Shown here piece by piece: positions 33,107 through 41,764 of a DNA stretch of 49,006 bases. The DNA comes from an uncultured Thermomicrobiales bacterium (GTDB lineage Bacteria; Chloroflexota; Chloroflexia; Thermomicrobiales; CADCWN01). Below the pieces are notes generated by a model. It worked only from the letters and a program-made list of their open reading frames with translations. It did not search any database and was not told the DNA's origin. Positions within the stretch are counted from its first letter, which is position 1. The number at the start of each line of letters is the position of its first letter. The translations under genes were made by a program, and so were the position numbers. The stretch covers positions 1-49,006 of the forward strand of contig CADCWN010000226.1 of NCBI GenBank assembly GCA_902806415.1. Reading direction: 5' to 3'.

Positions 33107-34204
33107 ATGAGCACCGAACTGGGCGAGTCGTCTGGGTCCTGGGAGGTGGATGATCTGGCCGCGTATCGGCTGATGCCGCCGCTGACGATCGCGCCGCTCG
33201 GGGGGCCGGGGGGGATTAACAATCAGGTTCGGATCGTGCGGACGGGCGCGGGGCGGTTCCTCTGGAAGGGGTATCTGACCCACGCCGATCCGGCACCGAT
33301 CCTGGCCGAGCACCTGCTGCTCGACTGGCTGGCGGGCGCAGGGCTGTCGTTCGCGATCCCAGCGCTGGTGCCGACTCGCGAGGGGGCGACGCTGCTGCCC
33401 GCGCCGGGCGGGGCGGGGTGGCGGGCGCTCTTCGCCTGGCTGCCCGGCGCGCCGCTCGATCGCCGCGATCCGGCCACGATCGCGGCGCTGGGATCGGCGC
33501 TCGGCGTGCTGCACGGCGCGCTGGCCGACTTGCCCGCCGATCGACGCCCGGCGCTCAGCCTGAATGGCGACCTGACGAGGATTCACCCGCTGATCGCCGA
33601 CCCGTGCGCCCTCACGCCGACCGCGCTCGGGCTGCCCGAGGCCATGCCCCATACCGAACAACTCGCCACGTGGCGCGCGACCCTGGCCGAGTTGGGCGCA
33701 TTCCTCGCCGGGCCATATGCCGCGCTCCCGCACCAGATCATTCACGGCGACTTCGGCCCCGGCAACGCGCTGGCCCTGGGCGACCGGATCACCGCGATCC
33801 TCGACTTCGAGTTCGCCCTCTGGGACGCGCGAGCACTCGACCTCGCTTCCGGCCTGACGATGACGATCCGGATCTGGCAACTCGATCCCCCGGAGTCGCT
33901 GACGCTGGCCGGGGCGTTCTGTCGCGGCTATGCCCAGACGGGTGGGCTGACCGCCGCCGAGATCGCCGCCCTGCCGCGCCTGATGATCCTGCGCGAGGTG
34001 GTGGGGGCGATCTGGTGGCTCGGTCGCGCCCTCGCGGCTGGCGATGTGCGCCCGATGCTGGGACGCCTCGACGGCCTGAGCCGATTAATCGGCTGGCTCG
34101 ACGCGCACGGTGAGGCGCTGGTGGACGTGGCGGGGGCGGCGCTGGGCCGGGCGGACCCCTCCCCGCCGCCCCGGCGTCGACCCTCCCCTGAAGCGGGAGG
34201 GTGA
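33107..34204 (+). CDS. APH/choline-kinase-fold phosphotransferase family protein
   Basis: A 365-residue aminoglycoside-phosphotransferase-fold enzyme. The lysine in FLWKGYLT (Lys54) fits the ATP-binding Lys. The catalytic loop is IIHGDFGPGNAL (Asp215), and the metal Asp is in ILDFEFALWD (Asp233). This superfamily also includes homoserine, choline, fructosamine and methylthioribose kinases, so resistance should not be assumed. The last 16 or so residues (RADPSPPPRRRPSPEAGG) are encoded by repeat element copy C, which also provides the stop codon; the original C-terminus has probably been replaced. ATG 33107 has only a weak AAGG ahead. Confidence 0.82.
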   Translation: MSTELGESSGSWEVDDLAAYRLMPPLTIAPLGGPGGINNQVRIVRTGAGRFLWKGYLTHADPAPILAEHLLLDWLAGAGLSFAIPALVPTREGATLLPAPGGAGWRALFAWLPGAPLDRRDPATIAALGSALGVLHGALADLPADRRPALSLNGDLTRIHPLIADPCALTPTALGLPEAMPHTEQLATWRATLAELGAFLAGPYAALPHQIIHGDFGPGNALALGDRITAILDFEFALWDARALDLASGLTMTIRIWQLDPPESLTLAGAFCRGYAQTGGLTAAEIAALPRLMILREVVGAIWWLGRALAAGDVRPMLGRLDGLSRLIGWLDAHGEALVDVAGAALGRADPSPPPRRRPSPEAGG

Positions 34205-34205
34205 G
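34155..34205. repeat. Double-hairpin 3'-end element, copy C, overlapping a coding end
   Basis: CCCCTCCCCGCCGCCCCGGC followed by GACCCTCCCCTGAAGCGGGA and GGGTGA. It contains the stop codon of the APH-fold gene and codes for its Pro/Arg-rich tail. Confidence 0.72.
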
Positions 34206-34350
34206 CTCTTCCCCTCTCGCCAGCTCATCTCGTGGACTGCGCCCTGCACCAGGGGTAGCGCGCGGACGCCTAGCGAAACACCATCACCGCGCCATCCGTA
34301 TAGTTGGCAAGCCGGGGCAGACGCACCGACACCGCGCGAGGGGACGCTCA

Positions 34351-34635
34351 ATGAGCATGACCGCTAGCGTCGTCGCGTACACCGTGGCCCCGGAATATGC
34401 CGAAGAACTCCGCCGCCGCGTCCATGAGCACCCCGTGCCGTCGGCCCGACAGGCGCGGGGCCATCGCGGCTTCCCGCTGATGGCGGAACCCGCACAAGCC
34501 CGCTCGGCACGCCATCGTCAGCGATGGCCTCTTCGCGGTGTCGGTCGGGTCGTAGCCTTGAGTACATTTGCAGAGCAATCGCGGCCTCATACTGACTTCG
34601 GGAGAAAACTTGGCATGCACCTGGCGGGCGGCTGA
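34351..34635 (+). pseudogene. Possible remnant of a small ABM-like (dimeric alpha-beta barrel) gene
   Basis: The ATG at 34351 has a good GAGGGGA site. The first 45 residues (SVVAYTVAPEYAEELRRRVH and PSARQARGHRGFPLM) resemble the beginning of antibiotic-biosynthesis-monooxygenase-type proteins, which commonly read ...LP-ARQ-GF-G. The frame then becomes Arg-rich and non-family-like (AQARSARHRQRWPLRGVGR) and ends inside repeat copy 4. This suggests a frameshift near 34490 and loss of the 3' half by repeat insertion. It may equally be chance. The rest of the 34205-34876 interval shows only the repeat. Confidence 0.35.
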
Positions 34636-34738
34636 AGCCGCGCCTCGCGGGCTTGCGGCCACGAAGCCCTGCTACCCGCGCAGGATACACCCGCCTACGC
34701 GGGCTAACATCGCAGATTTCCAACCAAAGTCAGTATAA
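34587..34738. repeat. MITE-like intergenic element, copy 4
   Basis: Ends CTCATACTGACTTCGG (34587-34602) and its inverse at 34723-34738 match at 14 of 16 positions, with TACTGACTT/AAGTCAGTA perfect (34590-34598, 34727-34735). Inside are GGCGGCTGAAGCCGC, the core GCGGCCACGAAGCCC and GGATACACCCGCC, the last also found at 43.6 kb. Confidence 0.75.
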
Positions 34739-34876
34739 GATTGCCGACAGGGCCGCGATATGGAGTATCCAGACGGCCAGACGACATTCGAGCAGGGCTG
34801 GTGACCAGCCATCTGGAGGGCCGGGCCGACCACCGTGCCGCCCCTTCGGGATATGCTCGTTGGGAGAGGGGATGCT

Positions 34877-36190
34877 ATGGCCCGCTTCGTGATCTGCTCC
34901 GTGCCGGTGATCGGCCACGTCGTCCCCGGTCTGCCGATCGCCCGTACCCTCGTCGCGCGCGGCCACGAGGTGCGCTGGTACACCGGTCGCTCCTTCAAGG
35001 AGCGGGTTGAAGCGACCGGGGCGACCTACGAGCCGCTCCGGGTTGTTCCCGATGGCGGAGACCAGGATCCGGCGTGGCACCTGGCGGAGGGGGAGGGGCT
35101 GACCGGCCTCGCCGCACTCAAGTTCGGGATCAAGCACCTGTTCCTGGACGCGGGACCGGGGCAACTGGCGGATCTGCGACGGATCCTCGCCGACTTCCCG
35201 GCCGACGTGATCCTCTGCGACACCGCCTTCGTGGGCGCGCTCTTCCTGCACGAACTGGGCGGCCCGCCGCGCGCGGTCTACGGGATCTCCCCGCTGACGA
35301 TCGCCAGCCGCGACACCGCGCCATTCGGCCTCGGCCTGCCGCCCGACGCCACCCCGCGCGGGCGGCTGCGCAATCGGGCGCTCTACGCCCTCTTCGATCG
35401 GGTTCTCTTCCGCGATGTCCACGCCTATTACAACCGGGTGCGGGCCGGGGTCGGCCTGCCGCCCTCGCGCGCCGGTGCCCTCAACGACGCCGTCTCGCCC
35501 CACCTCTACCTCCAGGGGACCGTGCCGTCGTTCGAGTACCCGCGCGGCGACCTGCCGCCGCAGGTCCACTTCATCGGCCCGACCCTCCCCGGCCCGGCTC
35601 CGGACTTCGCCCCGCCGCCCTGGTGGAGCGACCTCCTGGCGGATCGCCGCCCGGTCGTTCACGTCACCCAGGGGACGGTCACGACCGCCGCCGACCAACT
35701 CCTGGCCCCGACGCTGCGGGCGCTGGCGGGGGAGGACCTCCTGGTCATCGCCACCACCGGCGGGCAGCCGGTGGCGAGCGCGGGCCTGGGGACACTGCCG
35801 GACAACGCGCGGGTCGCCCCGTTCATCCCGCATTACCATCTGTTGCCGCACGTGGACGCGATGGTGACGAACGGGGGCTACGGCGGGGTGCAGATCGCCC
35901 TGGCGAACGGCGTGCCACTGGTGACGGCGGGGCGCACGGAGGAGAAGCCGGAAGTCTGCGCGCGGGTCGCCTGGTCCGGGGCGGGCATCGACCTCAAGAC
36001 CAATCGCCCGTCACCGACACAGATCCGACGGGCCGTGCGGGTGGTGCTCGACGAGCCGCGTTACCGTCGCGCCGCCCTGCGGATCGCGGGCAAGATCGCC
36101 CGGCATGATGCCCCGACCGAGGCCGCGCGCCTGCTGGAACGCCTCGCGGCAACGGGCGCGCCCGTGATCACAACGGTGAGCGGCGTCTGA
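34877..36190 (+). CDS. GT1-family glycosyltransferase (MGT/UGT-like)
   Basis: A 437-residue GT-B glycosyltransferase like those acting on macrolides, carotenoids or other lipophilic acceptors. The N-terminal motif is FVICSVPVIGHVVPGLPIAR with RGHEVRWYTGRSF. The C-terminal donor site has VHVTQGTVTTAADQLLAPTL and FIPHYHLLPHVDAMVTNGGY continuing GGVQIALANGVPLV. The usual His-Gly-Gly is Asn-Gly-Gly here, which occurs in this group. ATG 34877 follows GGGAGAGGGG. It lies just after repeat copy 4, and no obvious acceptor pathway is adjacent. Confidence 0.87.
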   Translation: MARFVICSVPVIGHVVPGLPIARTLVARGHEVRWYTGRSFKERVEATGATYEPLRVVPDGGDQDPAWHLAEGEGLTGLAALKFGIKHLFLDAGPGQLADLRRILADFPADVILCDTAFVGALFLHELGGPPRAVYGISPLTIASRDTAPFGLGLPPDATPRGRLRNRALYALFDRVLFRDVHAYYNRVRAGVGLPPSRAGALNDAVSPHLYLQGTVPSFEYPRGDLPPQVHFIGPTLPGPAPDFAPPPWWSDLLADRRPVVHVTQGTVTTAADQLLAPTLRALAGEDLLVIATTGGQPVASAGLGTLPDNARVAPFIPHYHLLPHVDAMVTNGGYGGVQIALANGVPLVTAGRTEEKPEVCARVAWSGAGIDLKTNRPSPTQIRRAVRVVLDEPRYRRAALRIAGKIARHDAPTEAARLLERLAATGAPVITTVSGV

Positions 36191-36252
36191 GCAGCGCCAT
36201 CGACCAGCAATTCAGCATTGCCCTCACCCGGCGCATGAGCGGTGGCGGCCGA

Positions 36253-37173
36253 TTAGCGCGCCCAGCGGAGGATCAACGGATCGACGCGGCGGGCGAGATC
36301 GAGCAGGCCGGTGCGGGTGTCGGGGTGGAGCGGGAGGAAGGGGTGGCGTGTGGCGGCGCTGCCGATGATCCCGCCTTCCTCCATCAGCACCTTCGTCGCG
36401 CGCAGATTGCATTGGCGGTTCTCGAAGTTGATCAGCGGCAGGTGGCGGTCGTAAAGGGCCATTGCACTCTCGCGCTCGCCGCCGAGGAAGAGCCGCACGA
36501 CCTCACCCAGCACCTCGGGGATCATCGCGCTCGGCATCGTCCCGGTCGCCCCGGCGTCGAGGTCGGCCATCAGCGTGATCCCCTCCTCGCCGTCGAACGG
36601 CCCGTCGATCCGGTCGCCCGCCAGCCGGATCAGCTCGCGCAGCTTGCCCGCCGCGCCCGCTGACTCGACCTTGAAGTAAGCGAGTTGCGGGATCTCCGCC
36701 GCGAGTTGGGCGAGGAACGGCGCGGAGAGGACAGTGCCGCTCATCGGCGCATCCTGCACCATGATCGGCAGGTCGATCGCGTCGGCGACCTGGCGGAAAT
36801 ACTCGGCGACGCCGGCCTCCTCGGCGCGCAGGGTGGTGCCGTGGTACGGCGGCATCAGCATCACCATCGCCGCGCCGGCCTCCTGGGCGCGGCGGCTGCG
36901 CTCGGCGGCGATCCGCGTGCTGTAGTGCGTGGTGGTGACGATGATCGGCACGCGCCCGGCGGCGTGTTCCAGGATGGTCGTCATCAGCGTTTCGCGCTCG
37001 TCGTCGGTGAGGGCAAACTGCTCCGAGTAGTTCGCCAGGATGCAGATCCCATCCACCTCGGCGTCGATCAGGAAATCGATCACCTGGCGCTGGCCGTCCA
37101 GGTCGAGATCGCCCCGCTCGTCGAACGTTGTCGGGGCGATCGGGAAGACGCCCGTGTAGACCTTGCCCGTCAT
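36253..37173 (-). CDS. DapA/NanA-family (class I aldolase-like) lyase
   Basis: A 306-residue (beta/alpha)8 enzyme of the dihydrodipicolinate synthase/N-acetylneuraminate lyase family. Supporting segments: GVFPIAPTTFDERGDLDLDG at the start, ICILANYSEQFALTDDERET, IIVTTTHYSTRIAAERSRRA, MLMPPYHG and the Schiff-base Lys in LAYFKVES. The family GSTGE segment is replaced by ILANYSEQ, a variant seen in sugar-acid members rather than true DapA. It is divergent from an enolase-superfamily dehydratase at 37654, which fits a sugar-acid route (dehydration to a 2-keto-3-deoxy acid, then aldol cleavage or dehydration). ATG 37173 follows AGGGGG. Confidence 0.85.
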   Translation of the reverse strand: MTGKVYTGVFPIAPTTFDERGDLDLDGQRQVIDFLIDAEVDGICILANYSEQFALTDDERETLMTTILEHAAGRVPIIVTTTHYSTRIAAERSRRAQEAGAAMVMLMPPYHGTTLRAEEAGVAEYFRQVADAIDLPIMVQDAPMSGTVLSAPFLAQLAAEIPQLAYFKVESAGAAGKLRELIRLAGDRIDGPFDGEEGITLMADLDAGATGTMPSAMIPEVLGEVVRLFLGGERESAMALYDRHLPLINFENRQCNLRATKVLMEEGGIIGSAATRHPFLPLHPDTRTGLLDLARRVDPLILRWAR

Positions 37174-37653
37174 GCTGCCCCCTTCTCTCCCTGTTTCAAC
37201 AAGCTCTCCCCATTGTGGTGCGCATCTTAACACGGATTGGAAGAGCAGCGATTCCCCCGCCCCAATGCTGTTGGGCGGAGGGTGTGGGTTGCGACGATGG
37301 CGGTGGAGGAGCAGGGCGGGTGGGGATGGAGCGGTGTATCCAATACGCCCACCCACGCCGGGGCTGCTGTAGACGTTTGAAGCAAGGCAAGACCGTTGGG
37401 AGTATGCAATACGCCCCTACAACCGGCGGTGGTCGGCCTTCGGCAGACGCGATCATATCCTGACGTCAGGGATGCCGACCATCTGCGAGGCAAGGTAGGG
37501 TGGTTGGTCGTAGGGACGTATTGCATGCTCCGCACGTCGGCCTCCCACCGGCGCTTGTGAACAATCCCCGCCTCTGGTCGCCCTACACTCTATCCGTGTT
37601 ACGATGCGCCAAGGCAATGGCGAGCCACGCCAGTGTATTGCAGGGGAGGAATG
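37174..37653. repeat. GTAGGGGCGTATTGC-type repeats, cluster 2
   Basis: The 480-base divergent gap holds related units: GTGTATCCAATACGCCCACC near 37338, GTATGCAATACGCCCCTACA near 37403 and its inverse GTAGGGACGTATTGCATGCT near 37511. Between them are GATGCCGACCATC-type short repeats. The last 80 bases before 37654 look unique and contain a TACGAT hexamer (37600-37605) without a matching -35. Confidence 0.65.
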
Positions 37654-38811
37654 ATGAAGATCGTCGATGTCAAGACGCATGTCGTCAGCACGGCCTGGCG
37701 CAACCTGACCTATGTGCGCGTCCTCACCGACGAGGGGATCGAGGGCGTGGGCGAGGTGCGGATGATCAACCACACCGACGCCCTCGTCGGCTACCTGGCC
37801 GAGGCGGTGCCGAACCACGTTATCGGGCACGACCCGCGCAATATCGAGGATATCGTGCGGCGGATGTACCTCAACGATTATGCCCGCCCCGGCGAGATCG
37901 CGATGTCGGCGATCGCGACGATCGAGATGGCCTGCTGGGATATTTTCGGTAAGTCGGTCGGGCTGCCGGTCTACCAGCTGCTCGGCGGCGCGGTGCGCGA
38001 CAAGATCAAGGCGTATGCGAACGGCTGGTACACCGTCGAGCGGACCCCCGAGGAGTTCCACGCGGCGGCGAAGCGGGCGGTCGCGCGCGGCTACCACGCG
38101 CTGAAATTCGACCCGTTCGGCGCGGGCTTCTACGAGCTGGAGCGCGGCGAGAGAGTCAAGATCATCGGGCTGGTCGAGGCGGTGCGCGACGCGATCGGCC
38201 CCGAGGCTGAGATCATGCTGGAGATGCACGGGCGCTTCAACCCGGTCACGGCGGTGGCGATGGCGCAGGAGTTGGCGCGCTTCGACCCCTCCTGGGTCGA
38301 GGAGCCGGTCCCGCCGGAAAACCTCGTCGCGCTGAAAAAGGCGTCGGAGCAGATCACCGTGCCGGTCGCGACCGGCGAGCGGATTCACAGCCGCTACGAC
38401 TTCCGCGAACTCCTGGAATTGCAGGCGGCGGACATCATCCAGCCGGACATCACCCACATCGGCGGGATTCTGGAGACGAAGAAGATCGCCGCCTGGGCCG
38501 ACGCCTACTATGTGCTGGTCGCGCCGCACAACGTCGGTGGGGCGGTGGCGACCGCCGCCGCGCTCCACTTCGCGGCCTCGACACCGAACTTCAAGATCCA
38601 GGAGCATTTCAACGACTTCGCCGAGGAGTGGGTCAAGAAGCTGGCCCCAGGCAACCCCGAGGTGGTCGACGGCTACTTCGCCCTGCCGCAAGGCCCCGGC
38701 CTCGGCGTCACCCTCGACCTCGACGAGGTCGCGCGGCACCCGCGCCAGCACGTCTTCTTCAACCTTTACGATGAGGACTGGCACAAGCGGCAGACGATCA
38801 AGGAGGGGTGA
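37654..38811 (+). CDS. Mandelate racemase/enolase-superfamily sugar-acid dehydratase-like enzyme
   Basis: A member of the mandelate-racemase subgroup, about 385 residues. Likely metal and catalytic residues: Lys151 (LKFDPFGAGF), Glu190 and His192 (IMLEMHGRF), Glu216/217 (WVEEPVPPEN), Glu242 (TGERIHSRYDF), Asp265 (QPDITHIGGI) and His292 (APHNVGG). The E-x-H-G-R and G-E-R-I pattern is closest to D-galactonate/gluconate-type dehydratases, which yield 2-keto-3-deoxy sugar acids. A Glu in place of the usual first metal Asp is notable. ATG 37654 is 3 bases after GGGGAGGA; ATG 37651 is an alternative. The divergent DapA-family gene is a plausible partner. The substrate cannot be fixed. Confidence 0.85.
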   Translation: MKIVDVKTHVVSTAWRNLTYVRVLTDEGIEGVGEVRMINHTDALVGYLAEAVPNHVIGHDPRNIEDIVRRMYLNDYARPGEIAMSAIATIEMACWDIFGKSVGLPVYQLLGGAVRDKIKAYANGWYTVERTPEEFHAAAKRAVARGYHALKFDPFGAGFYELERGERVKIIGLVEAVRDAIGPEAEIMLEMHGRFNPVTAVAMAQELARFDPSWVEEPVPPENLVALKKASEQITVPVATGERIHSRYDFRELLELQAADIIQPDITHIGGILETKKIAAWADAYYVLVAPHNVGGAVATAAALHFAASTPNFKIQEHFNDFAEEWVKKLAPGNPEVVDGYFALPQGPGLGVTLDLDEVARHPRQHVFFNLYDEDWHKRQTIKEG

Positions 38812-38825
38812 TGCCTGGGGGCGGA

Positions 38826-38925
38826 GGTCGAAGGTCGAAAAGGGGTCGGTGACCCTCACCCCCGCCTCGCAGCGCCCCCACCCTCCCTTTCAGGGGAGGG
38901 TCGCCGCAGGGCGGCGGGGAGGGGT
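38826..38925. repeat. GGTCGAA heptamer pair and double-hairpin element copy D (inverted)
   Basis: Two tandem GGTCGAA units (38826-38839) are followed at 38876-38925 by the reverse complement of the double-hairpin element: ACCCTCCCTTTCAGGGGAGG continuing GT, and CGCCGCAGGGCGGCG. It lies between the enolase-superfamily gene and the next aldo/keto reductase gene. Confidence 0.7.
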
Positions 38926-38961
38926 AAAACCTCCCGCCTATGAATCACCAAGGAGAGCGCG

Positions 38962-39972
38962 ATGCAGACGAAGCAGTTCGGGCGGACCGGCCTGCGAGTC
39001 AGCGAGATCTGCCTGGGGACGATGACGTTCGGCAACCAGGCCGACGAGGCGACCTCGTTCGCGATCATGGACCGGGCGCTGGCGGCGGGGGTGACCTTCT
39101 TCGACACCGCCGATGTCTACCCGCTGGGGGCTGGGCCGGAGCGGGTGGGACTGAGCGAGACGATCATCGGCAATTGGCTCGTCGAGCGCGGCACTCGCGA
39201 GCGGATCGTCCTGGCGTCGAAGGTCAGGGGGGCGATGGGGCCGGGGCCGAACGATCAGGGGCTCAGCCGCAAGCACATCATCGCCGCCTGTGAGGCGAGT
39301 TTGCGCCGCCTCAAGACCGACTATCTGGACCTCTATCAGGTCCATCACCCCGACCCGATGACGCCGATCGAGGAGACGCTACGGGCGCTCGATGATCTGG
39401 TGCGCGCGGGGAAGGTCCGCTACATCGGCTGCTCGAACTTTCAGGCGTGGCGGCTCGGCGAGGCGCTGTGGGCGAGCGACAAGGGCAATCTCGAACGGTT
39501 CGCCTCGGTGCAGCCGCGCTACAACCTGCTGTTCCGCATGATCGAGGACGAGATCGTGCCGCTCTGCCAGTCGCAGGGATTGGCCGTGATGACCTACAAC
39601 CCGCTCGCGGGCGGCGTCCTCACCGGGCGCTATCGTGGCGTGCGCGAGGTGCAGCCTGGCACCCGCTTCGGCCTGGAGCGGAGCGGCGCGATGTACCAGC
39701 GGCGCTACTGGAATGACGTGATGCTCGATGAGGTCGAGCGCCTGGGCGACTTCCTCGCGCCGCGCGGCAAGAGTCTGACACAAGTGGCGCTGGCCTGGGT
39801 GCTGGCGCAGCCGGGGATCACCTGCGCGATCCTGGGGGCGAGCCGTCCGGAACAACTCGACGAGAGCCTGCCCGCCGTCGATCTCGCCCTTGACGAGGAG
39901 GAGCGCCGCGCCTGCGAGGACATCTGGTTCAACCTCCCGCGCGAGCGCGATCCGCAGTACGCCTTGCGGTAG
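38962..39972 (+). CDS. Aldo/keto reductase (YajO/YghZ-like subgroup)
   Basis: A 336-residue NADPH-dependent aldo/keto reductase. The N-terminus MQTKQFGRTGLRVSEICLGT is typical. The tetrad is Asp48 and Tyr53 (TFFDTADVYPLGAGPE), Lys87 (VLASKVRG) and His128 (LYQVHHPD). IGCSNFQAWRLGEALWASD and AILGASRPEQL are the expected later motifs. ATG 38962 has AAGGAGAG upstream. It follows the sugar-acid dehydratase-like gene and may reduce an aldehyde or ketone from that route, but this is only context. Confidence 0.9.
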   Translation: MQTKQFGRTGLRVSEICLGTMTFGNQADEATSFAIMDRALAAGVTFFDTADVYPLGAGPERVGLSETIIGNWLVERGTRERIVLASKVRGAMGPGPNDQGLSRKHIIAACEASLRRLKTDYLDLYQVHHPDPMTPIEETLRALDDLVRAGKVRYIGCSNFQAWRLGEALWASDKGNLERFASVQPRYNLLFRMIEDEIVPLCQSQGLAVMTYNPLAGGVLTGRYRGVREVQPGTRFGLERSGAMYQRRYWNDVMLDEVERLGDFLAPRGKSLTQVALAWVLAQPGITCAILGASRPEQLDESLPAVDLALDEEERRACEDIWFNLPRERDPQYALR

Positions 39973-40168
39973 GGGCAACGGCGTCGGCGCGTCCTGCCTG
40001 GGTGCGCGGCTGGTCGGGAGGCGATCTCCGCGCCGAGAATGAGGCGTAGGGGGCTCGACTGTGTCCTCGCCGCCCCTGCCCGATGGCGGCGGGGCGACGA
40101 TCGTGCCGCCGAGGATAGGGCGCGTGGCACACGGCGAGGGGGCATGAGGCGAGCGGTGGAGATCAAGA

Positions 40169-41605
40169 ATGCGCGTCGATGAGGCGATCGAGCGGGCTGC
40201 GACGATCGTGCCGGAGAAGGTGGCGCTGCGCCACGGCGACCGCTCCTGGACCTATCGCCAGCTGCGCGACGAGCGTGATCGCCGCGCCGGGGTGCTGATC
40301 GAGGCGGGATTGAGCGTCGGCGATCGGCTGGTGGTGGCCGAGCGCGTCAGCGACGAGCAGGTGCTGGACTACCTGGCGTGCGTGCGCGCTGGCGGCGTCT
40401 TCGCCGGCTTGTCCGCGTTCCTGACGCCGACCGAACTGGGTGAGCTGACCAAACGGATCGCTCCGTCCCTGGCCTGTGCCACGAGCGGCCTGGCGCAGCC
40501 AGGCTTGCCGGTACCCCGGACGTTGCCCCTGTCGCTGCCCGGCAAACCGGGCGCAGCGGCCCTGCGAGAGGCAGCGCGACGCGCGGCAGCGGGCGGGACC
40601 GAGGACCCTTGCGAGATCCGCTCGACCTCCGGCACCGTCGGCGCCCGCCCGAAGCTGGTCGTCACCGCGCATCGGACGCACGGGAGTCGGTGCAGCGCCG
40701 AGGCGTGGACGACCGCTGATGAGCAGATCTTCGCTTCGCTGGCGACGGCGTCGCTGCAAATGGGGGCGATCTGCCGCACCTTCGCCCTCGGTGGCTCGGT
40801 GGTCCTCCCCCGGACGGTCGGTATCTACGGGCTCGAAGCGGAGTTGGCGCGTCAGGGGGTGACGGAGATCGCGATCGCGCCCGCGCTGCTCGGCGCGCTG
40901 GTCGGGCAGGATTCGCCGCCCCCACCGGGCTTGCGCCTGCGCCTGGTGCAGACGCAGGGCGCGGCGGCATCACGAGAGCTTGGCGAGGCCGTCGCCGCGC
41001 GCTACGGCGCGACGCTCACGCAGCGTTACGGGATGACGGAATGTGTCGGGGTCATGGCTTCGCCCGCGTCGGGCGCGCCAGCGGGGAGCGTGGGCAAACC
41101 GGAGCGCGACGCGGCGGCGCGAATCCTCGACGGCGCGGGGCGGGTGGTGGCGACGGGCGAGGTGGGCGAACTCGTCGTGCGCTCGGCGACCATGATGCTC
41201 GGCTATCTCGACGACCCCCAGGCGACCGCCGCCGTCTTGCGCGATGGTTGGCTCCACACCGGCGACAACGCCTGGCGGGATGCCGACGGCTTCTACTATA
41301 TCGTGGGGCGGCGGGCCTTGCAGATCAACGTCGGCAGCCTGAAGGTCGCCCCGGAGGAGGTGGAGGAGGTGCTGCTCCGGCATCCGGGGGGGCGCGAGGT
41401 GGTCGTCGTGCCGCAGCCCGACCGGGCGCGGGGCGAGGTGGTCAAGGCGATCGTGGTGCCGGAAGGGTCGCCGCCGGAGGTGGTCGAGTTGCGCCGCTTC
41501 TGCCGCGCGCGGCTGGCGGGGTATAAGGTGCCGCGCGTGATCGTCTTTCGCGCCGCGCCGCTCCCCCGTTCCGAGCGGGGCAAGGTCCTGCGGCAGCGGG
41601 TCTGA
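40169..41605 (+). CDS. ANL-superfamily acyl-CoA/acyl-acid ligase (AMP-forming)
   Basis: A 478-residue adenylating enzyme, slightly shorter than typical acyl-CoA synthetases. The ATP loop is STSGTVGARPKLV, a Val variant of the common T-S-G-T-T-G-x-P-K. The later core motifs are QRYGMTECVGV, WLHTGDNAWRDADGFYYIVG and the hinge following it. The C-terminal catalytic lysine is Lys472 in SERGKVLRQRV. It should make an acyl-AMP and pass it to CoA or a carrier; the acid is unknown. ATG 40169 has GGAG 8 bases upstream. The 196 bases before it hold nothing recognisable. Confidence 0.87.
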   Translation: MRVDEAIERAATIVPEKVALRHGDRSWTYRQLRDERDRRAGVLIEAGLSVGDRLVVAERVSDEQVLDYLACVRAGGVFAGLSAFLTPTELGELTKRIAPSLACATSGLAQPGLPVPRTLPLSLPGKPGAAALREAARRAAAGGTEDPCEIRSTSGTVGARPKLVVTAHRTHGSRCSAEAWTTADEQIFASLATASLQMGAICRTFALGGSVVLPRTVGIYGLEAELARQGVTEIAIAPALLGALVGQDSPPPPGLRLRLVQTQGAAASRELGEAVAARYGATLTQRYGMTECVGVMASPASGAPAGSVGKPERDAAARILDGAGRVVATGEVGELVVRSATMMLGYLDDPQATAAVLRDGWLHTGDNAWRDADGFYYIVGRRALQINVGSLKVAPEEVEEVLLRHPGGREVVVVPQPDRARGEVVKAIVVPEGSPPEVVELRRFCRARLAGYKVPRVIVFRAAPLPRSERGKVLRQRV

Positions 41606-41671
41606 GGGGCCGCATCGTCGCCGCGCCGCCGTGCGGGCCGGCTCGACCCTGAGTGCGATTCCGACGGCCAG

Positions 41672-41720
41672 GTCCTGCAGGACGCATTGCGTTGATGCTG
41701 CCCGCGGCGTTTGTTACGAT
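41672..41720 (+). promoter_or_regulatory. Promoter with adjacent palindrome upstream of the Uma2 gene
   Basis: TTGATG (41692-41697) and TACGAT (41715-41720) are 17 bases apart, 44 bases before the ATG at 41765. A perfect 12-base palindrome, GTCCTGCAGGAC (41672-41683), ends 8 bases before the -35 and is a possible operator. Confidence 0.5.
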
Positions 41721-41764
41721 CACCACAGATAGGACTCGCCGCGTCTGGACTCGGAGGGGGAGCT

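Noticed and set aside
33107-34204. Antibiotic-resistance gene (aminoglycoside phosphotransferase)
   Set aside because: The fold is shared by many metabolic kinases and nothing in sequence or context indicates a drug substrate.
34877-41605. Secondary-metabolite gene cluster (GT1, ANL ligase, methyltransferase, aldo/keto reductases)
   Set aside because: No polyketide, peptide or terpene core enzyme or carrier protein is present, and the genes are interrupted by repeats and opposing strands.
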